48,442 nt of DNA from Actinomycetota bacterium (GTDB lineage: Bacteria > Actinomycetota > Actinomycetes > Propionibacteriales > Propionibacteriaceae), in the NCBI GenBank assembly GCA_020161795.1, contig JAIUOR010000025.1:1-48442 (forward strand), in the 5' to 3' direction. Of the stretch, positions 15,367 to 22,863 are shown piece by piece (the stretch's first letter is position 1; every line of letters starts with the position of its first letter). Below the pieces are notes generated by a model. That model was not told where the DNA came from, searched no databases, and worked only from the letters and a program-made list of their open reading frames with translations. The position numbers and the translations under genes were made by a program.

Positions 15367-16026
15367 TCAGGCGTCGACACGACGCGTGAGTGCCATGCTG
15401 CGGATTTGCTCATCGGGGTCATTCAGGAGACCCGTGAGCGTCTGGGTGAGCTGCTCCGGATCGACTCCGACGACTTCATCGAGGAGTGCGTACAGGGCGT
15501 AGTAGCGAGTCTCTGCTTCGTCGTCCTGACACAGATGCATCAACGCCTCTGCCGCGCTCGGCTCTACCTGGTCGGGGTTCACCAGCAACGGGAGCGCAGC
15601 CGCGACATGGAAGCGAACCCTCCAATCCGGATGCGACGTGAAGCCGACAACCTCGCCGAGTGCTTCAGTCGCGCCGTTGTACCCAAGCGCGGAGATCACC
15701 CAACCCAACACTCCTGGGTCACTCTCACGTGCCAGCCGCCCCAGCAACAGCGGGACCGCCTCGGTGCTGAACGGACGCTGGCCCGCCTCGTTCTGGGGTC
15801 CCAGTTCCCGCAGGATCAGCACGCCGAGTTCCCGCGCTGCCGCGTCGTCACTGGACAACAGCCGCTGGGCGGCAGCGAACACCTCCCGGGTCGGACGCAG
15901 GTGCAGTGCCACCGGGTGGGGCACCGGATCATCGGGCCCGCACTCGAGGACCTCACGTTGCGCGGCGATGAGCAACTCCGCCGTCGGCAACTGCCCTGCC
16001 ACGGCGACGGCGTCCGAGATCTCCAC
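15367..16026 (-). CDS. HEAT-repeat-like protein of unknown function
   Basis: A 219-residue acidic alpha-helical protein. Repeated helical units with leucine and alanine at regular spacing (AARELGVLILRELG, VLGWVISALGYNGATEALGEVV, WRVRFHVAAALPLLV, ETRYYALYALLDEVV, EQIRSMALTRR) indicate HEAT/ARM-like repeats from about residue 60 to the end. Start is GTG 16026, seven bases after GAGGA; GTG 16029 is possible. Such repeat proteins mediate protein contacts and often serve as immunity or regulatory proteins, but nothing here identifies a partner. It lies alone between the two 65-bp repeats with an unknown gene. Confidence 0.6.
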   Translation of the reverse strand: MEISDAVAVAGQLPTAELLIAAQREVLECGPDDPVPHPVALHLRPTREVFAAAQRLLSSDDAAARELGVLILRELGPQNEAGQRPFSTEAVPLLLGRLARESDPGVLGWVISALGYNGATEALGEVVGFTSHPDWRVRFHVAAALPLLVNPDQVEPSAAEALMHLCQDDEAETRYYALYALLDEVVGVDPEQLTQTLTGLLNDPDEQIRSMALTRRVDA

Positions 16027-16253
16027 CACGCCATCCTCAGGGATGCTTGGTCGACGAGCTAGGCGACTCAGTCCGTGCCCAGGAGCGGTGGCGGCATGGG
16101 AGCGATACGACCGCGGCGGATCCCGGCGCTCCGTACGCCTCGTCGCCGTCCTTGGTGCGTGGGCCATTGACGATGACCTCTCGCCCTGGACAACCGCCGG
16201 CGCAACCGAAACTCACGAGGCGGGTCGTGATGGCAGGTTCCGTTGCCTAGAGT

Positions 16254-16703
16254 GTGACCGTGGGCCAGGACGAAAGGCAGCAAGTCTCGGCTGCTCTGCT
16301 TGCCTTGGCTCGGAACCTCGCCGCCGAACGCGGATACAGAGTGTTCGGCGAACTGACCAGCGATAGCGTTGTCGAGTTTGGCTTGGAGGACGAGAGTGGG
16401 ACGCATCTCAGCGAGGTCCAGGTGTCACTCGGCGGCATGCTGACTGCGCTCACGTCCAACGGGTATGAGTTCATCGACATCAACAACGACTGGGATGTCG
16501 ACGGCACACCTACACCGCAGGTGCGGCTCGCCGTCGATCTGTTCGATGCGTTCGTTGCCGGCTCCTTCCAACTGACTCCTGGTTGGCGAAGGCAGGACAA
16601 GTACATGACGTTCGCCTCCTCCGACCTGCCGGTCGGCCGGGCGACGCGAAAGGGGATCGGCCACCACCGCGGCGGACCCCATCAACGCCGAAGTGGCCGG
16701 TAG
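16254..16703 (+). CDS. Hypothetical protein
   Basis: A 149-residue soluble acidic protein that I do not recognise. It starts with GTG. The N-terminal helix-rich part (QQVSAALLALARNLAAERGYRVF) is followed by alternating strands (SVVEFGLED, HLSEVQVSLGG) and an acidic stretch (FIDINNDWDVDG). The last 30 residues are Arg/Gly/His-rich and unlike the rest, so the true frame may be broken near 16620. Size and context suggest a possible orphan immunity-type protein, but that is only a guess. Confidence 0.5.
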   Translation: MTVGQDERQQVSAALLALARNLAAERGYRVFGELTSDSVVEFGLEDESGTHLSEVQVSLGGMLTALTSNGYEFIDINNDWDVDGTPTPQVRLAVDLFDAFVAGSFQLTPGWRRQDKYMTFASSDLPVGRATRKGIGHHRGGPHQRRSGR

Positions 16704-16817
16704 CTCGACACACACCGCGGCAGCTGTACGCGCTGGGCTCTGGAGAGCTGGGCACCCAGCAGGCATGCGGACCCAGGCCACCCTGCTGACTCGACCGAAC
16801 GCTGGCCACCGCGAACG

Positions 16818-16955
16818 ATGACCCCCTCCCACTCGTCGAGGAGTTCATCGGTCCACACCCTGGTAGAACAGGAAGTCTTCCGAATCACCTATCTCGTGGA
16901 CATCGCTGCGGCGCTCGGGGCAACCCGGGCGCTGCTCGTCTACTTCGACAGGTGA
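16818..16955 (+). CDS. Possible small ORF (45 aa) overlapping repeat copy 2
   Basis: ATG 16818 opens a frame reading SSVHTLVEQEVFRITYLVDIAAALGATR and ending at TGA 16953-16955. Its C-terminal 20 residues come from the 65-bp repeat. In repeat copy 1 the same frame is open too (LVDIGAALGATRAPLVCFDM) but is closed upstream by TAG. No good ribosome site. It may be a gene remnant or chance. Confidence 0.25.
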   Translation: MTPSHSSRSSSVHTLVEQEVFRITYLVDIAAALGATRALLVYFDR

Positions 16956-16957
16956 TC
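16893..16957 (+). repeat. 65-bp structured repeat, copy 2
   Basis: Same length as copy 1 with 7 substitutions. The central stem is kept (one G-C becomes G-U) with the same GCAA loop. The copy is further enclosed by ATCACCT (16884-16890) and AGGTGAT (16950-16956), extending the palindrome to about 73 bp. Confidence 0.7.
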
Positions 16958-17030
16958 GTTGGCGGATCGTCAGGAGCGTCCCGGCTGTGTCGGGGCGCTC
17001 CCTGCGTTCTGCGGCCATAGGGTTGGGGCT

Positions 17031-17909
17031 GTGAACCAGCCGGCACCCGTCCAACTCGTCGCTGTCCTGGGGCGGGGAGTCGTTCCGCCGGGTACCGCGG
17101 TGGCCAGTGGGGACGATCTGGGGCTCACCCGGGGTGACGGCTGCTTCGACGCGCTGCGGATCACCAACGACGCTGACGGCCTGCGGGTGCACTACCGCGC
17201 CGCCCACCTGGAACGTCTCGGACGATCGGCTGCTCAACTGCAGATCTCTGACGCCCCGGCCCCCACCGCCTGGAATGAGCTGATAGACCTCGCCCTCGCC
17301 GAGTGGAACGAGCCGGGCGAGGCGATCCTGAAGCTGGTGCTCACCCGGGGCGCCGAGTCGTCGCATTCCGTGCCGCTGGCATACCTGACCATCACGGCCG
17401 CCCCGGACTACACGCCGGTCCGGCGCGGGGTGACCGCCGTCACCCTGGATCGCGGCTTCCGCAGCGACGCCTTCGCCGATGCCCCGTGGCTACTCGGCGG
17501 AGTGAAGACGCTGTCCTACGCGGTGAACGTGGCAGCCCGGCGGGAAGCCGCCGTTCGCGGCGCCGGGGAGCCGATCTGGCGCTCCAGCGACGGCTACCTG
17601 CTCGAAGGCCCCACTTCGGGCCTGATCCTGGCCAGGGACGACCGGCTGTGGACCACCCCCACCGCCGGCACCGGCATTCTGGTCTCCGTGACGGTCGGGG
17701 CCGTCCTGGACGCAGCGGGCAAGCAGGGAGTGGGCACCGGAGAGGCGTTGTTCACGGTGGACGAGGCGATCGACTGCGACGGCCTGTGGCTGGCCTCGGC
17801 GATCCGCGGTGTGCTGCCCGTCGTTGAGCTGGACGGGCATGGGGTGCGGCACGACCCGGCTGTCACATCGGTGCTGGCACGGGCTGCCGGCTTCCCGGCA
17901 ATCGGCTGA
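17031..17909 (+). CDS. pabC: Aminodeoxychorismate lyase (class IV PLP aminotransferase fold)
   Basis: A 292-residue PLP enzyme that would convert 4-amino-4-deoxychorismate to p-aminobenzoate and pyruvate in folate synthesis. Family landmarks: GDGCFDALR near residue 36, R..AHLERL near 56, the PLP lysine K159 in GGVKTLSYAVN, and YLLEGPTSGLIL for cofactor phosphate binding. Start is GTG 17031 after GGTTGGGG; codons back to 16959 overlap repeat copy 2 and are unlikely to be coding. D-amino acid or branched-chain aminotransferases share the fold, so the exact reaction is not certain. Downstream lies a GTTGCTGC/GCAGCAAC hairpin. Confidence 0.78.
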   Translation: MNQPAPVQLVAVLGRGVVPPGTAVASGDDLGLTRGDGCFDALRITNDADGLRVHYRAAHLERLGRSAAQLQISDAPAPTAWNELIDLALAEWNEPGEAILKLVLTRGAESSHSVPLAYLTITAAPDYTPVRRGVTAVTLDRGFRSDAFADAPWLLGGVKTLSYAVNVAARREAAVRGAGEPIWRSSDGYLLEGPTSGLILARDDRLWTTPTAGTGILVSVTVGAVLDAAGKQGVGTGEALFTVDEAIDCDGLWLASAIRGVLPVVELDGHGVRHDPAVTSVLARAAGFPAIG

Positions 17910-18044
17910 GACGCTGCGCGTCCGTCCCGGGCTACTGCTCACGGGCGAATGGGCGGGGGGGGTATGGATGAACGGCGAGCCCGCCTCCCCCCGGAGACCG
18001 GACGTTCGTCGGTGCTGACGAGCTCACCGTGCGTCCCAGTGGCC

Positions 18045-18069
18045 GTTGCTGCACCCCCCGGGCAGCAAC
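18045..18069 (+). terminator. Hairpin downstream of pabC
   Basis: 8-bp stem GTTGCTGC / GCAGCAAC around a C-rich loop, 136 bp after the stop. The stretch 17910-18413 has no convincing gene; it also holds a CGACATC/GATGTCG hairpin at 18295-18316. Confidence 0.45.
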
Positions 18070-18360
18070 CACCGCTGTCGGCTCACCCCGCGTCTGGCGC
18101 GATAGGTGCTCCGACTGCCCAGACCAATGAATCCCCCCAGATCCGGGCCGAGTACCCCTTGCCGAACAATTTCAGATCGGACGGAACATTCTCGCCACGA
18201 CTCACCGTTGGACGCGAGTCGCAGAACTGCGTAGTGCTGCGCATCCAAGGCTCACAGCGGATGCTCAGAGCCGGGTAATCCCGGGCACAGCCGACGACAT
18301 CAGACTCGAGATGTCGAAAGGAGCACCACTGGATCGCAGCGTGAACGGATTTCCCCCAAA

Positions 18361-18396
18361 CCTCCGGCCCCGTCTCCACCTTGGCGGGGCCGGAGG
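18361..18396 (+). terminator. Strong hairpin before the MBL hydrolase gene
   Basis: Perfect 12-bp stem CCTCCGGCCCCG / CGGGGCCGGAGG with a 12-base loop, ending 17 bp before the next start codon. It could terminate readthrough from pabC or act as a leader structure of the MBL gene. Confidence 0.55.
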
Positions 18397-18413
18397 CGTT
18401 CTAGAGTGCGGCC

Positions 18414-19202
18414 ATGCGCGTGGTTCTGCTCGGCACCGGCTCGGCCGACGGGCTGCCCAATCCGTGGTGCGACTGCGCCACCTGCGTCGACCAGCAGCCT
18501 CGGGGCCGGCGCGCCCCCACCTCGGCTCTGGTGGACGGACGGCTGCAACTCGACTCCGGCCCCGAGGCCCCCGGCCAGGCGGCCCGACTGGGCCACTCGC
18601 TGGCCGGTCTCGAGGTGATCGCCATCGGTCATGCACACCACGATCACTGCGATCCCGCTTTCACGCTCTATCGATCCTGGGTGGCGCCGCAGCCGCTCAC
18701 CGTGATCGGGCCGGCGCCGGTGATGGCCTCCCTGCGTCCCTGGCTGACGGATATCGGCATCGAATTCGATCTGCGTGAGGTGACCGCGGGCGATGTGGTG
18801 GAAGCCTCGGGCTACCGGTTCACGGTGCTCGCCGCGAACCACAGCGCCTTCGGCGAGGCGGTGCTCTATCTGGTGGACGACGGGGAACGCCGCCTGCTGT
18901 ACGCCACCGACACCGGGCTGTTGCCGGCATCCACCCTGGCCGCGCTGGCCGGGACGCGGCTGGACGCCGTGCTGCTGGAGGAGACCTTCGGCACCCTCAC
19001 CGGCCTGACCAGCGAACACCTCCACCTGGCGACCTTCGCCCAGACGCTCGCCGCCCTCCGCGAGGTGGGGGCGGTCACCGACGACACCCAGGTGGTGGCC
19101 GTCCACCTCGGCCACGGCAACCCGCCGCTGGCCGAACTGGAGGCCGAGCTGGCCCGCTGCGGCGCCCGCGTCCACCCCGACGGGACCGTGCTGGAACTCT
19201 GA
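18414..19202 (+). CDS. Metallo-beta-lactamase-fold hydrolase, PhnP-like
   Basis: A 262-residue soluble hydrolase. The N-terminus GTGSADGLPNPWCDCATC carries the Cys cluster seen in PhnP-type phosphodiesterases. The metal site is GHAHHDHCDP (HxHxDH type), with a later NHS, ATDTGLL (bridging Asp) and a terminal VHLGHGN. Related actinobacterial proteins are sometimes fused to cobinamide kinase domains, so a role near cobalamin or cyclic phosphate metabolism is possible; no such gene is adjacent here. It converges with dprE2 across a large inverted repeat. Confidence 0.8.
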   Translation: MRVVLLGTGSADGLPNPWCDCATCVDQQPRGRRAPTSALVDGRLQLDSGPEAPGQAARLGHSLAGLEVIAIGHAHHDHCDPAFTLYRSWVAPQPLTVIGPAPVMASLRPWLTDIGIEFDLREVTAGDVVEASGYRFTVLAANHSAFGEAVLYLVDDGERRLLYATDTGLLPASTLAALAGTRLDAVLLEETFGTLTGLTSEHLHLATFAQTLAALREVGAVTDDTQVVAVHLGHGNPPLAELEAELARCGARVHPDGTVLEL

Positions 19203-19257
19203 GTACCCCCGAGGTCACCGAGGAGGGCCCGGGCACGGGCCCGACCCACCACCTTGG

Positions 19258-19334
19258 GCCGCAGAAACCGGGCAGAACAGCCCTCATGCCTGCCATATCC
19301 GGCCAAGTGGCCTCTGCCGCCCGGTTTCTGCGGC
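19258..19334. repeat. Large inverted repeat between convergent genes
   Basis: Perfect 16-bp arms GCCGCAGAAACCGGGC (19258-19273) and its complement (19319-19334) enclose a 45-base loop that itself holds GGCC-AAGT-GGCC. A GGGCCCG/CGGGCCC hairpin lies just to the left near 19225-19242. It sits between the ends of the MBL and dprE2 genes and probably stops transcription from both sides. Confidence 0.7.
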
Positions 19335-19386
19335 GTAGCGGGCGGTGGCGAGGAGGACATCGGCCAATGCCCCGCTCGGGGTGGAC

Positions 19387-20142
19387 TCAGATGGGCAGGC
19401 GGCGGAAGATCGGGGCGGGCAGGTGCTTCAACACCCACATCATCGGACGGAAGAAGGCCGGCGCCCAGATCAGGGTCCGCCCGTCGCGGGCGGCGTCGAC
19501 CACCGTGCGGGCGAGCACCTCCGGGGCGATCGCGCCCGGGCCCTCCTTCACCCCATCCAGCATCTTGGTGCGGACCTGACCGGGGCGGACCACCAGCACC
19601 TTGGGGCCGAAGGGCTCCAGCGCCTCGCCGAGCAGCCGGTAGAAGCCGTCGAAGCCGGCCTTGGTGGAGCCGTAGACGAAGTTGGAACGGCGGACGATCT
19701 CGCCGGCCACGCTGGAGAGCGCGATGATCTGGCCGTAGCCCTGCTCCTTCATCCGCTGGCCGAGTAGCACCCCGACGCTCACCCCGCCGGTGTAGTTCAC
19801 CTGGGCCAGCGCGACCGCGGCGGCGTGATCCTGCCAGGCCTGTTCGGCGTCCCCCAGCAGGCCGAAGGCGACGATCGCCAGGTCGACGTCCGCGATCGCC
19901 CAGGCGGCGTCGATCACACCCGGATGGCTGTCGAAGGCGGTGGCGTCGAAGTCGAGGACGTCCACCGTCGCGCCAATCGAGCGCAGCCCGGCGGTGGCCT
20001 CGTCGCGGCGAGGGCTCGGCCGGGCGGCCACGATCACCCGCAGGGTCTGCTTGGCGAGGTACTCGCGGACGATGGCGAGCCCGATGTCGGAGGTGCCGCC
20101 GAGCAGCAGGATGGTCTGGGGGTTTCCGGTGGCGTCGATCAC
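19387..20142 (-). CDS. dprE2: Decaprenylphosphoryl-2-keto-beta-D-erythro-pentose reductase
   Basis: A 251-residue short-chain dehydrogenase that, with DprE1, epimerises decaprenylphosphoryl-ribose to decaprenylphosphoryl-arabinose for envelope polysaccharides. The Rossmann motif is [10 protein letters not shown] near residue 12. The catalytic residues are S (ALSSVAGE) and the YGSTKAGFD Tyr/Lys pair. GTG 20142 overlaps the dprE1 stop as GTGA, so the two genes are translated together. A longer open frame continues upstream to 21207, but it only shadows dprE1. Confidence 0.88.
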   Translation of the reverse strand: MIDATGNPQTILLLGGTSDIGLAIVREYLAKQTLRVIVAARPSPRRDEATAGLRSIGATVDVLDFDATAFDSHPGVIDAAWAIADVDLAIVAFGLLGDAEQAWQDHAAAVALAQVNYTGGVSVGVLLGQRMKEQGYGQIIALSSVAGEIVRRSNFVYGSTKAGFDGFYRLLGEALEPFGPKVLVVRPGQVRTKMLDGVKEGPGAIAPEVLARTVVDAARDGRTLIWAPAFFRPMMWVLKHLPAPIFRRLPI

Positions 20143-21554
20143 AGCAGCTCCAGTCGGCGGGCGAGGTCGGAGGCGAACACCTGGTGCGGGTCGACTCGGC
20201 GGCGGGTGGCGATCCAGGAATCGATCGCGGGGTACATGGCGTGGAAGGTGGCGGCGGTGGTGCGGGAGTCCTTGGCGGTGTAGAGCCGTCCGCCGAACTC
20301 CAGCACCCGGGCATCCAGGCCAGTCAGGAACTCCTCCAGGCCGGCCTTGATCGGGAAGTCGACGCAGACGTTCCAGCCGGGCATCGGGTAGCTCAGCGGA
20401 GCACGATTGCCCTCGCCGAACAGCTTGAACACGTTCAGGAAGGAGTAGTGACCCGAGGCCTGGATGTCGGCGATGATCCGCTTGAACTCGGCCACCGCGG
20501 CCGGCGGGACGACGAACTGGTACTGGAGGAAGCCGCGCGATCCGTAGGCCCGGTTCCACTCCCCGAACAGATCCAGCGGATGGTAGAAGCCGGTCAGGCT
20601 CTGCACCTTGCCGGTGTAGGCGCCGCTCTTGGCGTACCACAGCGCGCCCAGGGCGCTGAAGCTGAGCTTGTTCGCCAACCCGTTGGGGAAGACGTCCGGG
20701 AGCTCGAAGAACGGCTTGGCGCCGAAGGCGAGCGGGTCGGCGGCGAGCTTGGGCGGCAGTTGGTCGAGCCGGGCCAGGTTGCCGCGGGAGAGCGCTGCCC
20801 GTCCGAGCTTCGGCGGAGCCGAGATCGCGTCGAACCAGGCCGAGGAGTAGTCGTAGTTCGCCTCGGAGCCATCGGAGTGGACGGCGATCGTCTCGTCCAG
20901 GGAGCGGGTGGTGATGCCGTCGGCGACGAAGTAGGCCGTCTCGGTGCGGGTCATCCTCAGGGTGGCCCGCAGGACGATGCCGGTCAGTCCGACACCGCCC
21001 ACGGTCGCCCAGAACAGGCTGGCGTCCGGGTCGTCGACCGAACCCTCCGGGGTGAGGTGCAGCACCCGACCGTCCGCGACCAGGAGTTCCAGGGACGCCA
21101 CGTGGTTGCCGAACGAACCGGCGCTGTGGTGGTTCTTGCCGTGGACGTCGGCGCCGATCGCGCCGCCGACCGTGACCTGGCGGGTACCCGGCAGCACCGG
21201 AACCCACAGCCCGTGCGGCAGCGCAGCGCGGATCAGCTGGTCGAGGCTGACCCCGGCGTCCACGTCGACGGTGGCCGTGGCGGCGTCGATCGCGTGGATG
21301 GTGTTGAGCGGCGTCATGTCGACCACGATCCCGCCGGCGTTCTGCGCAACGTCGCCGTAGCTGCGGCCCAGGCCGCGGGCGAGGATGCCCCGGCGCAGAT
21401 GGGACGGCGAGTCGGCGTTGTGGCCGGCCACCGCGGCGACCGCGCGCGCGATCGTCTCGACGTCGGGCGTGGAGAGCACCTGCGCGGTGGTGGCGGCGGT
21501 CCGTCCCCAGCCGGTGAGGCGCTGCGTGGTGGTGGGAAGATCCAGGGTGGTCAT
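20139..21554 (-). CDS. dprE1: Decaprenylphosphoryl-beta-D-ribose oxidase
   Basis: A 471-residue FAD enzyme that oxidises the C2 hydroxyl of decaprenylphosphoryl-ribose. The FAD-binding block includes [41 protein letters not shown] and VGLTGIV. The C-terminal substrate domain has [10 protein letters not shown], whose Cys corresponds to the benzothiazinone-reactive residue of M. tuberculosis DprE1, and LYTAKDSR with the active-site Lys. ATG 21554 is preferred; TTG 21563 is in frame. It is transcribed with dprE2. Presence of this pair suggests arabinose-containing wall glycans. Confidence 0.93.
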   Translation of the reverse strand: MTTLDLPTTTQRLTGWGRTAATTAQVLSTPDVETIARAVAAVAGHNADSPSHLRRGILARGLGRSYGDVAQNAGGIVVDMTPLNTIHAIDAATATVDVDAGVSLDQLIRAALPHGLWVPVLPGTRQVTVGGAIGADVHGKNHHSAGSFGNHVASLELLVADGRVLHLTPEGSVDDPDASLFWATVGGVGLTGIVLRATLRMTRTETAYFVADGITTRSLDETIAVHSDGSEANYDYSSAWFDAISAPPKLGRAALSRGNLARLDQLPPKLAADPLAFGAKPFFELPDVFPNGLANKLSFSALGALWYAKSGAYTGKVQSLTGFYHPLDLFGEWNRAYGSRGFLQYQFVVPPAAVAEFKRIIADIQASGHYSFLNVFKLFGEGNRAPLSYPMPGWNVCVDFPIKAGLEEFLTGLDARVLEFGGRLYTAKDSRTTAATFHAMYPAIDSWIATRRRVDPHQVFASDLARRLELL

Positions 21555-21637
21555 CGCCCTCAACTCTAGTCGCGGGTGAGCACCGCTCGCCGTCCGGGCG
21601 GAGATCCCGGGTCGAGTCTTCCTCGCGAGCCGGCCGG

Positions 21638-22288
21638 TCAGCCGGTGGTTCTCTTGTTCACATGGGCAGCGGCCAGGCGCAGCGCGCGCTGCGAGGCCGG
21701 GCCCAGCCCTTCGATGGCCGAAAGCACGTCGTTGAGGCGCTCGATCGTGCCGAAGGCCAGATCGGCGGATTCCGGATCGGCGCCGTGGTAGAGCTCGATC
21801 CCCATGAAGGCGGCGCTGACCAGGTGGGCCAATCCCGCGCCGTCGATGAGAGATCCGAGCGGGCTCGCCGCGAGGACCCGGCGCAGCACCTGGTCAACCT
21901 CGTCGGTCCAGGCCGCGAGCGCGTGGCGACCGGCCCTGGCCAGCACCGGGTCGCTCTGCGCACCGGCCATGATCTGGGCCATCACGGTCATCGATCCCGC
22001 CTGCCGCTCCTGCTCGTGCACCTGCCGTGCCACGACCAGCAGGTCGGAGAGGGAATCCACGCCGGTGAAGGCATCGCGGTAGAGCCTGACCCGGGCTTCG
22101 ACCGCTTCGTCGGAGGCCGCCTCGATGAGTTCGCTCACCGAACCGAAGTGGTAGAAGATCAGCGCCTGGTTCACCTCTGCCGCCGCCGCGATGGCGCGCG
22201 CCGAGGCTCCGCCGACTCCCCGCTCACGGACGACCGCCAGCGCCGCGGTTCGCAAACGCGCCTTGGTGTCCACCGTGCGCGACGTCAT
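21638..22288 (-). CDS. TetR-family transcriptional regulator
   Basis: A 216-residue repressor. The N-terminal helix-turn-helix ([44 protein letters not shown], cut here into its parts [30 protein letters not shown]) is standard. The C-terminal ligand domain is alpha-helical with no recognisable ligand site. The start is ATG 22288; upstream codons run into the operators. Two 16-bp palindromes lie between it and the divergent membrane genes, so it probably represses itself and them. Confidence 0.88.
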   Translation of the reverse strand: MTSRTVDTKARLRTAALAVVRERGVGGASARAIAAAAEVNQALIFYHFGSVSELIEAASDEAVEARVRLYRDAFTGVDSLSDLLVVARQVHEQERQAGSMTVMAQIMAGAQSDPVLARAGRHALAAWTDEVDQVLRRVLAASPLGSLIDGAGLAHLVSAAFMGIELYHGADPESADLAFGTIERLNDVLSAIEGLGPASQRALRLAAAHVNKRTTG

Positions 22289-22320
22289 GGCCGCATTCTT
22301 CCACGTCCCGATCCGACATC

Positions 22321-22336
22321 TTGAGCGATCGCTCAA
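22321..22336. promoter_or_regulatory. TetR operator 1
   Basis: Perfect palindrome TTGAGCGATCGCTCAA. Its left half forms a -35-like TTGAGC for rightward transcription (18 bases to TAGGCT). Confidence 0.8.
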
Positions 22337-22354
22337 TTATCGGATAGGCTTGAT

Positions 22355-22370
22355 TTAAGCGATCGCTCAA
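22355..22370. promoter_or_regulatory. TetR operator 2
   Basis: TTAAGCGATCGCTCAA, one base different from operator 1, centred 34 bp away. On the minus strand it supplies TTGAGC, 18 bases, TATCCG for the regulator gene, so each operator covers one promoter. Confidence 0.8.
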
Positions 22371-22423
22371 CTAGCTCGCGGAGACTGCCCTCCGTCTCCA
22401 CACCCGTTGGGAGGTGACGTCGG

Positions 22424-22708
22424 ATGATTCCCACCATGATCGTCTTCGGCCTCGTCCTCGGCCGGTGGTGGAAGACCACGCTGATCGCGGCGGCCATCGT
22501 CTGGCCGGTGATGCTGCTGGAAGGCGGCGTGCTCGTGGGCACGCCGGCAGAGCAGGCCGGTACCCTCGCGGCGGGCGGGCTGCTGGGAGCCGTGAACGCT
22601 GCCGTCGGGGTCGCCGTCCATCAGGCCATCCGGTTCGTGGTGCGCAAGGTGTGGCTCGCCGTCCGCGCCATCGGCGAGCGAGTTGGCCGTCGACCCGGCC
22701 GATCATGA
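22424..22708 (+). CDS. Small membrane protein, probably TetR-controlled
   Basis: A 94-residue protein with two or three hydrophobic segments (TMIVFGLVLG, TTLIAAAIVWPVMLL, TLAAGGLLGAVNAAVGVAV) and a basic C-terminus (VRKVWLAVRAIGERVGRRPGRS). The ribosome site GGAGGTGA is six bases before the ATG. It is the first gene to the right of the two TetR operators. I do not recognise the family; it could be a small transporter or stress protein. Confidence 0.72.
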   Translation: MIPTMIVFGLVLGRWWKTTLIAAAIVWPVMLLEGGVLVGTPAEQAGTLAAGGLLGAVNAAVGVAVHQAIRFVVRKVWLAVRAIGERVGRRPGRS

Positions 22709-22863
22709 ACGCCGCTGGCGGCTCAGCGGCCGGAATGTCGTGCACCGAGCAGTGGGATCCCCGACGACTCGTGACGGCCGGAGTCGTCGGCGCCGCACTG
22801 ACGGGGTACGCGATGCATCGCCGTCAGCCCGGAACGTCCCAGAACCGGCGATCCATCACCTGA
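22705..22863 (+). CDS. Possible 52-aa membrane peptide coupled to the preceding gene
   Basis: Its ATG overlaps the previous stop as ATGA, the coupling used throughout this genome. The product has one hydrophobic helix (RLVTAGVVGAALTGYAMHRR) with a Ser/Gly-rich N-terminus. The last 40 bp overlap the 3' end of glnE on the other strand. Too short to judge by composition alone. Confidence 0.45.
   Translation: MNAAGGSAAGMSCTEQWDPRRLVTAGVVGAALTGYAMHRRQPGTSQNRRSIT

Noticed and set aside
17910-18413. Cobalamin or other riboswitch before the MBL hydrolase
   Set aside because: A CCACTG string and hairpins drew attention, but the conserved B12-box and core elements are missing, so only the hairpins are reported.
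20143-21207. Upstream extension of the dprE2 frame
   Set aside because: Out-of-frame reading of dprE1; the GTGA overlap at 20142 and the Rossmann motif set the real start.
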